A stretch of 64,000 nucleotides of DNA from Verrucomicrobiia bacterium (GCA_026125285.1 JAHCLO010000018.1:1-64000), one strand, 5' to 3'; positions 52,603 to 61,781 are shown, counted from the first letter of the stretch. A program made the numbers and translations. The notes: a model not told the origin generated them from the letters alone.

Positions 52603-54767
52603 GCGGCGGCCTCTACGGGTGCGGCGGAGCGGCGGGTAATCCAGCCGGCCAGCCAGGTTTCGACCAACAATACCGTCAGCGCGGCAACAATCAACCATCG
52701 CCACAACTTCTGGCGGGATTCCAACTCCGTGTTGTGCTGCGTTTGCAACTGCGCGGCCACCACCGCCGGGGCCGCAACATCGGACTTCGTCGGCACCCCA
52801 AGCCGTTCCAGTTCATCCGCCGGCAATGGCGCGGTTCGGCTTTCGGCGGCATCCAGATTCACGGCGAACTTCGTCGGGGTGGCAATGCCCTGTACTTCGT
52901 AAACTCCGGGTTGCTCGGTTTGCGTGAAGCGCGTTTCGCCTGACCCGAGTTGCACTTGCGCGCCATCAGGTTTGCGAATTGAAATGTAGCCGCCGACGTA
53001 AGGAGGCGGATTCGGTTCGCTGGTGGAACGGTCCGCCTCGTTGCCTCGGCGGCTACGCACGAAGGAAAGGTCCACCACGTCGCCCACGCGAAATTGCGCG
53101 AGTTGCGCTCCGATTCCGCCGGCTTGTTCGAGCAGCGAATACAGCAGCGGCACAAATTTGGACGACAACGCGAACTGGCTCTCCGCCGGCCGCCACGAAA
53201 ACGTGAACACAAAGATGCGCCCCCGCCCGACGGCCACCTCCAGAATGGCGGGATCGTTGTTGTCAAAACTGGCAATGACGCGCGCCTCCGGCAGAGCGTC
53301 GCGGGAGAGCTTCCGGTGCTTCCAGAAGCGAATCTTGGAGAAATCACTGAAGCGCGGATCGGCGAACGGTGCGAGCAATGGGTGGGTGAAATCCATCTGG
53401 CCAAACATGGCGTAGTTGGCGACGGCCGCTTCGGTGGCCGTGAGGCCGGGAGCGCCGGAAAGTTGCCCGAGCGTGGTGGCGATTTGGTGGTCGTTCAGCA
53501 CGAGTAAGACAGTGCCGCCGTTGGTCAGGAATTGGTGGACTTCACTTTGGCGGGCTTCGGACAAGGTGCTGGTGATGATGGCAAGGCGGTAGCCGCCGAC
53601 GTGAGGAGGCGGATTGGTGGTGGCGAGCGGAGTCCGCCTCGTCCCCTCGGCGGCTACGATCCGCACGGCCTTGCGGCGCGTATCTTGAAACGCTCGCGTC
53701 AGGTAATAGAGCGATTGCGCGGGATCGGTTTCCGCTTCGACTCCCAGATACTGCACGTTCACTTCTTCCGCCCGGGGGGGCACGACGTAAACGCTGTTGT
53801 CGAAATCGTCGTCATCGCCGCTCAAGGTAATGCGTTGGGCAACCGCATTGGTCGGCAGTACCGGCGCGGGGACGATGCGGCTTTGACCTGGTGGCACGTA
53901 AGCATCCAGCGAAGCGCCCGCACCGGCCCAGCGAATTTGAAATTGTTCGCGCTCGGCATCGCTTGAGTTCGTGACACGGAGGCGCACTGGCGACTCCGAT
54001 TCGGGCGATGCGGAATCATCGGCATCCATGACCCATTGCAGACCGGCATTGGTCGGGCGTCGGGCTTTCACCGACTCCACCACGACCTCGAGGGCGCGCG
54101 GCCATTCGTGTCCCTGCAACCCGTCGAGCCGGCTGCCCTCCTGCAAATCGGAAATCAGCACGATGCGCCGCAGCCCGGTGAATTGATCGCGCTGCTCGGC
54201 ATCGGCGATGATTTCAGCGGCGGCGATGAGCGCGTTGCCCAGATGTGTCGCGCGCCAGGTGGGTTGGTTCTCCGCGAGTCGTTGGGCGGCGATGGCCGAA
54301 CGATCCGCGGGATTCAGCGTCGTCCATTCCTCGAAACTCACGAGCGAGCGGATTTGATCATCGAATGCCAGCACGGCGACTTGATCGGCGGGCGTGACTT
54401 TCGCCAACGCGGCTTTGGCCTTGGCGAGTGCCTCGGTCCAAAGCCCCTCGCGCCGCATGCTCGCGCTGGTGTCCACGAGCAGCACGATTTGGGCGCCGGT
54501 ATTCTGCATCGGCGTGGCGGCCATCGGCTTCTGGAGAAACGGACGCGCGAAAGCGAACGCCAGAATGAAAATCGCCAGGCAGCGGAGCAGCAGCAGAAAA
54601 ATGTTTTCCAGCCGATTGCGCCGCGTCATGCGCGGCGGCGTAGGCTTGAGAAACATCAGCGAACTGAACACCTGCTTCTCCCGCGAAGAACGGCGCACCA
54701 GGTGAAACACCACCGGCAACGCCACCGCGAGTCCCCCGAGCAAAAATAATGGCGCAAGGAAGCTCAT
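52599..54767 (-). CDS. BatA-type membrane protein with VWA domain
   Basis: This 722-residue protein has the aerotolerance-regulator N-terminal region with two membrane helices (MSFLAPLFLLGGLAVALPVV; NIFLLLLRCLAIFILAFAFA). A von Willebrand A domain carries a MIDAS-type DTSASM (about residue 98), and beta-rich and amidotransferase-like parts follow (LAIITSTLSEARQSEVHQFL, GGTVLLVL). A last membrane helix is near the C-terminus (LIVAALTVLLVETWLAGWIT). It is a member of the MoxR/DUF58/Bat chaperone-like system. Two palindromic repeats are translated in frame as NPPPHVGGY and NPPPYVGGY. It is coupled downstream to the DUF4175-like gene. Confidence 0.87.
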   Translation of the reverse strand: MSFLAPLFLLGGLAVALPVVFHLVRRSSREKQVFSSLMFLKPTPPRMTRRNRLENIFLLLLRCLAIFILAFAFARPFLQKPMAATPMQNTGAQIVLLVDTSASMRREGLWTEALAKAKAALAKVTPADQVAVLAFDDQIRSLVSFEEWTTLNPADRSAIAAQRLAENQPTWRATHLGNALIAAAEIIADAEQRDQFTGLRRIVLISDLQEGSRLDGLQGHEWPRALEVVVESVKARRPTNAGLQWVMDADDSASPESESPVRLRVTNSSDAEREQFQIRWAGAGASLDAYVPPGQSRIVPAPVLPTNAVAQRITLSGDDDDFDNSVYVVPPRAEEVNVQYLGVEAETDPAQSLYYLTRAFQDTRRKAVRIVAAEGTRRTPLATTNPPPHVGGYRLAIITSTLSEARQSEVHQFLTNGGTVLLVLNDHQIATTLGQLSGAPGLTATEAAVANYAMFGQMDFTHPLLAPFADPRFSDFSKIRFWKHRKLSRDALPEARVIASFDNNDPAILEVAVGRGRIFVFTFSWRPAESQFALSSKFVPLLYSLLEQAGGIGAQLAQFRVGDVVDLSFVRSRRGNEADRSTSEPNPPPYVGGYISIRKPDGAQVQLGSGETRFTQTEQPGVYEVQGIATPTKFAVNLDAAESRTAPLPADELERLGVPTKSDVAAPAVVAAQLQTQHNTELESRQKLWRWLIVAALTVLLVETWLAGWITRRSAAPVEAAA
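52986..53056. repeat. Palindromic repeat in frame inside the BatA-type gene (copy 1)
   Basis: GTAGCCGCCGACGTAAGGAG begins at 52986, and the inverted arm ends GGCGGCTAC at 53056. The encoded peptide is VRSRRGNEADRSTSEPNPPP followed by YVGGY. It is the GTAGCCGCCGACG family, also found at 46336, 48361 and 53589. Confidence 0.85.
53589..53657. repeat. Palindromic repeat in frame inside the BatA-type gene (copy 2)
   Basis: GTAGCCGCCGACGTGAGGAG begins at 53589, and the inverted arm ends CGGCGGCTAC at 53657. The encoded peptide is VAAEGTRRTPLATTNPPPHV followed by GGY. It is in the same frame as copy 1, since both end NPPPxVGGY. It sits directly before the LAIITSTL strand. Confidence 0.85.
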
Positions 54768-54793
54768 GACCGATTGTGAAATGGAATTCCAAT

Positions 54794-54955
54794 CTCATTA
54801 GCACTCGGCTTCAGCCGGGTGGTGAAGGGGCGAATGGAACGAAACGGTTTCAACCGTTTCCCCGTCTTAATGGCGGGTTGGGCGGCAACCAATCCGTTGA
54901 AACGGCCTCGGCTCGGCTTGCGAGCAACACCGGGCTGAAGCCCGGTGCTAATGAG
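54794..54955. repeat. Long inverted repeat between the BatA-type gene and the Phd/VapC pair
   Basis: Arms CTCATTAGCACTCGGCTTCA... (54794-54821) and the mirrored arm ending at 54955 match at about 25 of 28 positions. Between them are two further hairpins built on ACGGTTTCAACCGT and CCGTTGAAACGG. The ~160-base element has the look of a composite palindromic mobile element. It marks the edge of the inserted toxin-antitoxin pair. Confidence 0.8.
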
Positions 54956-55043
54956 AGGTTGCCAGGAATGAAGATTCCCATCGGCTTCTTGACGACCACA
55001 ATGCCCGCTTGCACGCGATTTCAATTCACGCCATCTTGGGCCC

Positions 55044-55280
55044 ATGAAGACCGCCAGTGTCCAGCAGTTGCCCCAGCAATGGCCGGAAATCCTCCGTTGG
55101 GTGGCCGCCGGCGAAGAGGTGCAGGTAACCCAGCAGGATAAAATCGTCGCGCGAGTCGTTCCGCCCGGTTCGGCTGCACAACCGGATTTTCTGGCGCGCG
55201 CCAAAGGGATTTGGGGCGAGGAACCATCGGGCAAGCCCTTGAGCGCCGTGGTCGCAGAGGCGCGGGGAGGCGAATCGTGA
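55044..55280 (+). CDS. Phd/YefM-type antitoxin
   Basis: This 78-residue antitoxin begins MKTASVQQLPQQWPEILRWV and continues AAGEEVQVTQQDKIVARVVP, the DNA-binding N-terminal fold of the prevent-host-death family. The C-terminal tail would wrap the toxin. The stop overlaps the toxin's GTG start. It is read opposite to the surrounding operon. Confidence 0.87.
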   Translation: MKTASVQQLPQQWPEILRWVAAGEEVQVTQQDKIVARVVPPGSAAQPDFLARAKGIWGEEPSGKPLSAVVAEARGGES

Positions 55281-55705
55281 TCTACTTGGACACGGGTTGT
55301 TTCGTCAAACTTTACTATCCCGAACCCGACAGCGCCAAAGTCATCGCCCTCATTCAGGGCAAGCCGGTCTGTTTTACTCCGCTCCACGAATTGGAATCGG
55401 TAAATGCCCTCCAATTGAAGGTATTCCTCAAGAGCGCCACAGCGACCCAGGCAACGGCCGCCCGCGCGCTCATCGCAGCCGACCAGAAATCCGGCGTGTT
55501 GATGTCCGTCAGTGCGGAGTGGAACGACATTTATCGCGAAGCAGTGAAGCTGGCGGAATCTCATTCCGCCTCGCTCGGCTGCCGTTCGTTGGATGTTCTC
55601 CATTGCGCCGCAGCAAAGGTTTTGGGAGCGAGCGAATTTGTGAGCACCGACACCCGCCAGAAGAGTCTGGCAACGACGATGGGGTTGAACCTCGTCACCT
55701 ACTAA
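55277..55705 (+). CDS. vapC: VapC-like PIN-domain toxin
   Basis: This 142-residue PIN-domain ribonuclease has VIYLDTGCFVKLYY with the first catalytic aspartate, LHELESVNAL with the glutamate, SLDVLHCAAA with the third acidic residue, and FVSTDTRQKSLA with the fourth. GTG 55277 overlaps the antitoxin stop (GTGA), a typical translational coupling. With the Phd-type antitoxin it forms a complete module inserted between the DUF58 and BatA-type genes, 20 bases from the DUF58 stop. Confidence 0.88.
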   Translation: MIYLDTGCFVKLYYPEPDSAKVIALIQGKPVCFTPLHELESVNALQLKVFLKSATATQATAARALIAADQKSGVLMSVSAEWNDIYREAVKLAESHSASLGCRSLDVLHCAAAKVLGASEFVSTDTRQKSLATTMGLNLVTY

Positions 55706-55725
55706 TTTTTTGGGCGTTGAGATTT

Positions 55726-56712
55726 TCATGCCCCTTTCCTCGATCGTGCAAACCGGTTGCCGGTTTTGCCACGCTGATGTCGCTCACGCAGGAAATCAAA
55801 CATCGCAAGCTCCAATGCGCGATCCGTTCTGAACGAGCGGCAACCCGCGCCGAGTCGCTGACACGTGGCGCGCACCGCTTCGTTGTGGGTGTTTAAGCGC
55901 TGAAGGTATTCCTTGCGCGCGGTGGCCGGGTCAATGAACAGATCACGACCGGATTCCACGTCATGAAACATGACGGCGCGATCAAATTGAAACGTGAGTT
56001 CCGCCGGATCGAGCACTTGAAACAACATCACCTCGTGGCCCGAAGCTGTGAGCGTGGTGAGATTCTTTTCCAGCGCTTCAATCGGCGCGAGAAAGTCCGA
56101 AATCAAAACCATCAACGAGCGTTTGCGGACAATTTCCACGATCCGCTTCAGCGGCGCGACGAGATCCGTGGCCGTGCCGGCGGTGGCTTGTTCCAGGTGC
56201 AACATCAGCCGGCGCAGATGGCCGATGCGATTACGCGCGGGCAGATAATCGCGGATTTGTTCGTCGAAGGTCAGCAGCCCGACGGCGTCGCCTTGCTGGT
56301 GGAGAAAATACGCCAGCGTGGCGGCGAGGGTGTTGGCGTATTCAGATTTCGTGTAGCCCACGGAGCCGAAGTCCATCGAGCGACTGTGATCCACGAGCAG
56401 GTAACAGCGGAGGTTGGTTTCGTCCTCGAACTTCTTGATGTAGTAACGGTCGCTGCGCGCGAAGAGCCGCCAGTCGAGATAACGTGGGTCGTCACCAGGC
56501 GAATACTGGCGATACTCGGTGAACTCGACGGAGAAGCCGTGATACGGACTGCGATGGATGCCGTGCCAGAATCCCTCGACCACGATGCGGGCGCGGAATT
56601 CGAGATTTTTAATGGCCATCAAGGTCTGAGGAGAAATCAGTTTAGAGGAGTGGCCACTGGCGAACGCACTCGTGTTCTCCTTTGCGAAACTTTGGGTGGC
56701 CGGGGCGCTCAT
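55726..56712 (-). CDS. DUF58 domain protein (MoxR-associated)
   Basis: This 328-residue protein has the DUF58 signature SVEFTEYRQYSPGDDPRYLDWRLFARSDRYYIKKFEDE and a VWA-like core with LLVDHSRSMDFG. It is normally encoded next to a MoxR ATPase and works with it in a putative metal-insertion or assembly system, although the biochemical role is not settled. The MoxR gene is upstream, but a 203-base MITE-like element separates them. The antisense Phd/VapC pair follows downstream. Confidence 0.92.
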   Translation of the reverse strand: MSAPATQSFAKENTSAFASGHSSKLISPQTLMAIKNLEFRARIVVEGFWHGIHRSPYHGFSVEFTEYRQYSPGDDPRYLDWRLFARSDRYYIKKFEDETNLRCYLLVDHSRSMDFGSVGYTKSEYANTLAATLAYFLHQQGDAVGLLTFDEQIRDYLPARNRIGHLRRLMLHLEQATAGTATDLVAPLKRIVEIVRKRSLMVLISDFLAPIEALEKNLTTLTASGHEVMLFQVLDPAELTFQFDRAVMFHDVESGRDLFIDPATARKEYLQRLNTHNEAVRATCQRLGAGCRSFRTDRALELAMFDFLRERHQRGKTGNRFARSRKGA

Positions 56713-56742
56713 GAGTTCGCGAACTGAATGAAGTTTGTTTGA

Positions 56743-56945
56743 CGCTCGCCCTCACCCCAACCCTCTCCCCCGGGGAGAGGGAGGAGGAAGCGGCGCTCTG
56801 CGAACGACTGGAAGTCACGGTGGCAATAACCGCCATTCCTCCATTCTTGCCTGAGCGCAGATAAAAAATTGACTCGCTCAAATTCACCAAAGGCGGCGCA
56901 TGATTCTCCCTCTCCTGGGGGAGAGGGTCGGGGTGAGGGCGAGCG
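56743..56945. repeat. MITE-like element between moxR and the DUF58 gene
   Basis: The inverted ends CGCTCGCCCTCACCCC and GGGGTGAGGGCGAGCG bound a 203-base unit. Internal palindromes of the CTCTCCCCCGGGGAGAG type sit next to both ends. The inner part resembles the 48406-48604 element (GGCGGCGCAT/GCGCCGCAT beside CTCCCTCTCC). No gene is supported. Confidence 0.75.
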
Positions 56946-56965
56946 TTGAACCATCTTTCACTCCG

Positions 56966-57979
56966 TTACTTGACCGTGACACTTTTAACCGCCTCCACAA
57001 GTTTCCCAATGACACTATCCACCGTGACGCCTTCCGCCTCGGCGCGATAATTGAGCAAAATCCGATGCCGCAACACCGGATAGGCCAGTGTTTGAATGTC
57101 CTCAATCACCACATGCGCGCGACCTTGCAGCAGCGCGCGGACTTTGGCGCCAAGCACGAGGAATTGCCCGGCGCGCAGACCGGCGCCCCAACTGATCCAT
57201 TCGTTCACGAAGTCCGGCGCATTCGCTTGCTTGGGTCGCGACGCGGCGGCGAGGCGCACAGCGTAGCGAATCAAATCCGTAGCGATGGGCACTTTGCGAA
57301 CGATGTCGTGGAAGCGCAGCACATCGTCGCCAGTGAAAAGCGGTTCGATGGGCGCGGGCTTGCCGCCCGTGGTTTGTTTGACGACTTCCACTTCCTCGTC
57401 CTCGGGCAGGTAATCAATCACCACGTTGAACATGAAGCGATCCAGTTGCGCCTCGGGCAGCGGATACGTGCCTTCCATCTCGATGGGATTTTGCGTGGCA
57501 AGCACGAAGAACGGTTCGGGCAACGCATGTCGCACCCCAGCGGCGGTGACTTGATGTTCCTGCATCGCTTCGAGCAACGCAGCTTGGGTTTTGGGCGGCG
57601 TGCGATTGATTTCGTCGGCGAGAATCATGTTGGCAAACACCGGGCCAGGAACGAACGCCAGTTTCCGTTCCGTGCCGGTGTCCTGCAAAATTTCCGTGCC
57701 GGTGATGTCGGCGGGCATGAGATCGGGCGTGAACTGCACGCGTTGAAACTTGAGGTGAAACACCTGGGCAATGGATTTCACGAGCAGCGTCTTGGCGAGG
57801 CCGGGCGCGCCGGTGATGAGACAATGCCCGCCCGCGAACAGCGCGATGAGCAATTGCTCAATCACGTCCTTCTGGCCGACGATGACTTTGGACAGTTCGC
57901 TCTGGATGCGCGTATGGCCGGCTTTGATTTGCTCGACGGTTTGTTCCTCGGAGACAGGTGCAGTATTGGTGAATGACAA
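56966..57979 (-). CDS. MoxR-family AAA+ ATPase
   Basis: This 337-residue AAA+ protein has Walker A GAPGLAKTLLVKSIAQ (about 58-73), Walker B ILADEINRTPPKTQAALLEAMQE and sensor 1 FVLATQNPIEMEGTYPLPEAQLDRF. A C-terminal lid domain follows. MoxR proteins work as chaperones with DUF58 and VWA partners, all encoded downstream here. The start is a TTG with an AAGGA ribosome-binding site about five to six bases upstream. Confidence 0.93.
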   Translation of the reverse strand: MSFTNTAPVSEEQTVEQIKAGHTRIQSELSKVIVGQKDVIEQLLIALFAGGHCLITGAPGLAKTLLVKSIAQVFHLKFQRVQFTPDLMPADITGTEILQDTGTERKLAFVPGPVFANMILADEINRTPPKTQAALLEAMQEHQVTAAGVRHALPEPFFVLATQNPIEMEGTYPLPEAQLDRFMFNVVIDYLPEDEEVEVVKQTTGGKPAPIEPLFTGDDVLRFHDIVRKVPIATDLIRYAVRLAAASRPKQANAPDFVNEWISWGAGLRAGQFLVLGAKVRALLQGRAHVVIEDIQTLAYPVLRHRILLNYRAEAEGVTVDSVIGKLVEAVKSVTVK

Positions 57980-58010
57980 GGGATTCCTTTATTTATGTAA
58001 GTGTGTGTTA

Positions 58011-58050
58011 CGCTCGCCCTCACCCCGGCCCTCTCTCCCAGGGAGAGGGA
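58011..58050. repeat. Single end of the MITE-like family
   Basis: CGCTCGCCCTCACCCCGGCC followed by CTCTCTCCCAGGGAGAG matches one end of the elements at 7925, 48406 and 56743. No matching inverted end is found before the DUF4159 gene. It lies between moxR and the DUF4159 gene. Confidence 0.7.
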
Positions 58051-58111
58051 GCGCGAAGCGACGCTCATCGCGAATTCTGAGGATGCAATGGATATTTCCG
58101 GCTTTCATCCT

Positions 58112-58939
58112 TCAGTGCGTCATGGCGTAGAAAATAATGTTGATGCCCATCGGATAGGCTTTCTTCTCGGCGTATTCGCGGAAGTAGTATTCATCCTCGC
58201 CTTCGCGTTCCCAGCCGTCGCCGAGATCGGTGTTGTGACAGATGATGACCATCATGCGGCCCTTGTCGTCGAAGATGGCGCGATAGTTGGCGCCTTGCGC
58301 GTCGGGCCGTTCATAACTCTCATAGGGCGTGCCGCGATACCGTTGCACATGATGCATGCTGGGGAGTTGCGGCTTTTCGGTCAGAGGAAACACGCACTGA
58401 AAAATCGGGTGCTCCAGCGGCAGTTCCACCGGTTCGCGTTCGGGAAACACGCGTTTGATTTCCTGGTAGAAGTTGGCGTACTCCGCCTCGCCCCAGAAGT
58501 CATCCACCATCAAAAAGCCGCCATTCAGAAGATACCGCCGCAGCGACTTCACCTCTTCGTCATCGAATTGCAGCCGGCCTGGCTCCACCATGTAGATAAA
58601 CGGATAGTTGAACAACTCGGGGTCGGTGAGTTCGAGCGTCCGTCCATTCGGGTCCACCTTGAGCGCGGTCAATTGCTGGAGGCGATAGGAGAAATTCAAA
58701 TCCGCATCGGGCCAATCTGTGCGCCACCCGCCGCCGCCCCGACCCCGGCCCCAGCCGGAGGAATAAATGACCCGCACAAACGTGAACACATCCTTCTCGA
58801 AGCCCGGTTCGTTCGACCACATTGGCGTGTCACCCCGGTCGCCCGAACCAAAATTCCTCCAGCCGCGTTGTGCCAGGACGATGGCGGCCGTGGCGGCAAT
58901 CAACGCCAGAGTCAGTATCCACTTACGGTGCTTGCTCAT
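58112..58939 (-). CDS. DUF4159 domain protein, secreted or membrane-anchored
   Basis: The 275-residue product has an N-terminal signal segment (WILTLALIAATAAIVLA). The DUF4159 domain follows: FTFVRVIYSSGWGRGRGGG, LELTDPELFNYPFIYMVEPG, LRRYLLNGGFLMVDDFWGEA, and INIIFYAMTH at the end. DUF4159 genes often neighbour the MoxR/DUF58 set, as here. The ATG overlaps the stop of the TPR/peptidase gene upstream (ATGA). Confidence 0.88.
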   Translation of the reverse strand: MSKHRKWILTLALIAATAAIVLAQRGWRNFGSGDRGDTPMWSNEPGFEKDVFTFVRVIYSSGWGRGRGGGGWRTDWPDADLNFSYRLQQLTALKVDPNGRTLELTDPELFNYPFIYMVEPGRLQFDDEEVKSLRRYLLNGGFLMVDDFWGEAEYANFYQEIKRVFPEREPVELPLEHPIFQCVFPLTEKPQLPSMHHVQRYRGTPYESYERPDAQGANYRAIFDDKGRMMVIICHNTDLGDGWEREGEDEYYFREYAEKKAYPMGINIIFYAMTH

Positions 58940-61653
58940 GGGTTCGCAGGAGCGTTGGAGGATGATGAATCGGTCTGCGCCAGTTCCAGCAACAGGCGAT
59001 GGGCCTCCCGAAAACGCGGCGCTTCTTCCAGGGCCTGCAAGACCTGCCGCCTTGCCGCCGGGGCGTCTGTCGCGTGCAACAGCCGGGCCAGTCGGTAATG
59101 CACTTCAGCGGGATCGGCGGGGTCCAGCAGCAGGAGCTTCTGATAGGCACCGATGGCCGGCTGGGTTTCTCCGAGTTCCTCACTGGCGCGGCTGAGAAAC
59201 CGATACGGCTGAGGCAGCAGCGGATTCACCGCCAGGAATCGCTCTGCATTTCGCGAAACGACCGGCCAATCCCGAGCCGCCTCGGCGAGTTCCATGAGGC
59301 GGAGATAGGCTGCCAGCGCGTCGGCCTCGCGCGCGGCCCATTGTTCCAGCGCGGCGCGTTCCTCGGCGGTTTCCTTCAAGCCCCGATGCACGTTCGCGAG
59401 CAGGGCGTAGGCGTTGTTCGGGCCGGATTGCTCGGGGTAATGAGCAACGAGGGTTTGCAGAGGCACCTTGGCGGCAGGCCAGTTCTGTTCCGACACCGCC
59501 TGGGCGGCTTGTTCGAGGAGCGTCCAGTAATTCGGCTTGGAGACGGAACGCTCGGAAGGCGCGGGTGCTGCCGAGGCAACGGGCGGCTGAGGCGACGGAG
59601 GCGAGGCTTCGTGGAGATTATTGGTCGGAGCTTCGGCCACCAGAAGTGAAGGTTGTGGAGTCCGCTCACGCTCCGTATCGCTGATTGAAGGTGTTGCCCG
59701 ACGCAAGCCCAGGCGGCTCAACAAGCCTCTTTCCGAATTCGGTTTCTCCCAATCCAGTCCCGGTCCCAGGGCCTCGGCTTTCGCTTTCGCGAACGCGGCA
59801 AATCCCTTCTCAATCTGCTTCATCGGCGCGGTGTGCTTTTGAATCGCGTCGTTGATATCCGCGCCCTCGCCGAGATCGCGCAGAATGGCTTTGAGCTGCT
59901 CGAAACCAAATTGGCCGACCAGGTACTCCACCACCAGCGCGGATTGATAATAGGCGAACTGCACGTGTAAATCACTCTGGGCCGTCATAAAGACGCTGCT
60001 CAGTTCGCTCACCGGCGTGAGGTCGCCCCCCAAAACCATTTCACGGTAACGCGGATTCATCCTCTGGCCCCACGCCGGATTTGCCTGAAGTTCCTCATAC
60101 ACGGAAATGCCCTCGCTCAACCAGCGTGGCATTTTGTTCTTCGTCATCTGCAAGGTGATCACATGACAAGACTCGTGCCACAGCACCGCTTCCCAATTTG
60201 AAGGATTGCCGCCCTGCGACGCCGGGCTGTTGGCCGTCACGACGTGGCCGAAGCATACTCCGAGGAAGCCGGGATTGTGCGGCATGCCGAAGGTGCGCAC
60301 GGCGAAGTCCTTTTGTTCGGGAAAAATTTCGACCGTGGTGGGCCGCTCTAGCTGAACGCCGTATTTCTCCGTCAACTGGGCGCGCGCGCGTTGCAGCAAG
60401 GCCAGTGCGCGGTCACCGTAAAGCGCCGCCTCTTGCGCGCTCATCCGCAAGATGAAGTGCTCGTTGGTAAGGGTGGCGAACTTTCGCATCGTGCCTTGGA
60501 GCGTGACGAGATTGTAGGCTGTCACGTCATAGGCGTCCTGACGATGCACCGTGTCCACCAACTTCCAGCCTTCAACCGCATCCCCGAGGCGCAGCAGGTC
60601 CTCGGCAAGCTGTCTTTGCGCCGGCAGAAAATCCGGATCGAAGGCCAGCGCCTGTCGCTGAAAAGCCGAACCTTCAGCAAAGCGGTATTTTTGCGAAAGC
60701 TTCAAACCGATCAGATGATCCACGCGCGGATTGGTGGGCCAATACCGCAACGCCTTCCGGCGCGCTTCCTGTTCGCCGGCGGCGTCGTTGCGCAAATGCG
60801 CCAGCACCGCGCGATAAGCCCACCCTTCCGGATGCCACGGGTTCACCCGCAACGCCCGGTTCAACATTTTATCCGCCTCCGCATAAGCCTCGGCCGCCAC
60901 CAGATGGTCCGCCAGCAACAACATACTGGGCACGTGGTTTTCATTGTGCTTCAACGCCGTTTCCGAAAGCTCCAGCATCCGGGCGCGTGCGCTCGGTTCA
61001 TACGCCCGCGCCAGCCCGTGCAGAAGCTCAGGATCGTTGGGGAACTTGCGTAACGCCTCGGTGAAGGTCTTGGCCGCGAGGGCGTAATCATTCTTATCCA
61101 GCGCCAGTTGGCCGGTGGCGAGGGGAATGTCCCGCAAGGTCGGGTCCGCTTTCTGCGCGGCGCCAAAAAACCGTTCGAGCACGGTCTTGGGATCGGCGCC
61201 CATCAACAACGCGGCGCGGCCCACCGCCACGAGGTCCGGCGCATCGCGATACGCCCAGGGCCGGGCCACGACGAGGTCGTTGATCTCCCGGAGGCGCAAC
61301 CGGGCGCGCCCGAGATTGCCCGCGGCATTGGCGGTATCATAACCACGCACGCGCAAGCGGATGCTGTTGGGAGCGCGCGTGATTCCCTGACTGATGGCGG
61401 CTTCTGCCTCCGGATAAAGCCCCTGCGCAAGCAGCGCCTCCGCGCGGATAAGCTGCCAGCCCTCGGCGCGGTAATCGTCCGTGTCGCCCTTTTCACAGGC
61501 CCGCAGGCACTCCTCGTATTTGCCCGCGAGCAGCAGGGCACGGGCGTCTGGCAAGCTCGGGGTGGCCGCGTGGATGGCGAGTGCCAGGCAAAGCACCGCC
61601 AACATTTCGCAGAGAAATGCGGAACGCTGGAAGATTCCCGGTTGGCGGTGCAT
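58936..61653 (-). CDS. TPR-repeat protein with peptidase MA-like metallopeptidase domain
   Basis: This 905-residue exported protein has a signal segment (LAVLCLALAIHAA, about residues 17-29). TPR repeats follow (about 35-380). A gluzincin-type domain comes next, with HESCH (HExxH pattern) and the downstream glutamate in LSEGISVYEE, as in the peptidase MA family. A proline-rich linker and further TPR repeats complete it. The zinc motif is intact, so proteolytic activity is possible. ATG 61653 is chosen upstream of the signal segment, although no strong ribosome-binding site is seen. It overlaps the DUF4159 gene downstream. Confidence 0.85.
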   Translation of the reverse strand: MHRQPGIFQRSAFLCEMLAVLCLALAIHAATPSLPDARALLLAGKYEECLRACEKGDTDDYRAEGWQLIRAEALLAQGLYPEAEAAISQGITRAPNSIRLRVRGYDTANAAGNLGRARLRLREINDLVVARPWAYRDAPDLVAVGRAALLMGADPKTVLERFFGAAQKADPTLRDIPLATGQLALDKNDYALAAKTFTEALRKFPNDPELLHGLARAYEPSARARMLELSETALKHNENHVPSMLLLADHLVAAEAYAEADKMLNRALRVNPWHPEGWAYRAVLAHLRNDAAGEQEARRKALRYWPTNPRVDHLIGLKLSQKYRFAEGSAFQRQALAFDPDFLPAQRQLAEDLLRLGDAVEGWKLVDTVHRQDAYDVTAYNLVTLQGTMRKFATLTNEHFILRMSAQEAALYGDRALALLQRARAQLTEKYGVQLERPTTVEIFPEQKDFAVRTFGMPHNPGFLGVCFGHVVTANSPASQGGNPSNWEAVLWHESCHVITLQMTKNKMPRWLSEGISVYEELQANPAWGQRMNPRYREMVLGGDLTPVSELSSVFMTAQSDLHVQFAYYQSALVVEYLVGQFGFEQLKAILRDLGEGADINDAIQKHTAPMKQIEKGFAAFAKAKAEALGPGLDWEKPNSERGLLSRLGLRRATPSISDTERERTPQPSLLVAEAPTNNLHEASPPSPQPPVASAAPAPSERSVSKPNYWTLLEQAAQAVSEQNWPAAKVPLQTLVAHYPEQSGPNNAYALLANVHRGLKETAEERAALEQWAAREADALAAYLRLMELAEAARDWPVVSRNAERFLAVNPLLPQPYRFLSRASEELGETQPAIGAYQKLLLLDPADPAEVHYRLARLLHATDAPAARRQVLQALEEAPRFREAHRLLLELAQTDSSSSNAPANP

Positions 61654-61781
61654 GACAACATCTAAGCCCAGTGTCACTTGGGCGCAAGCTTGAGGTTCAT
61701 CACGGTGCAGAATTCCTGCGTGGGTGCAACGCGGGTTGCGCGCGGGGAACTGGCTTTGTGAAACCTCCTCGCGCACGGTTA

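Noticed and set aside
54764..55729. 321-codon minus-strand frame across the Phd/VapC pair
   Set aside because: The plus-strand frames show coherent Phd and PIN motifs with a coupled start. The minus-strand frame has none and runs through a repeat.
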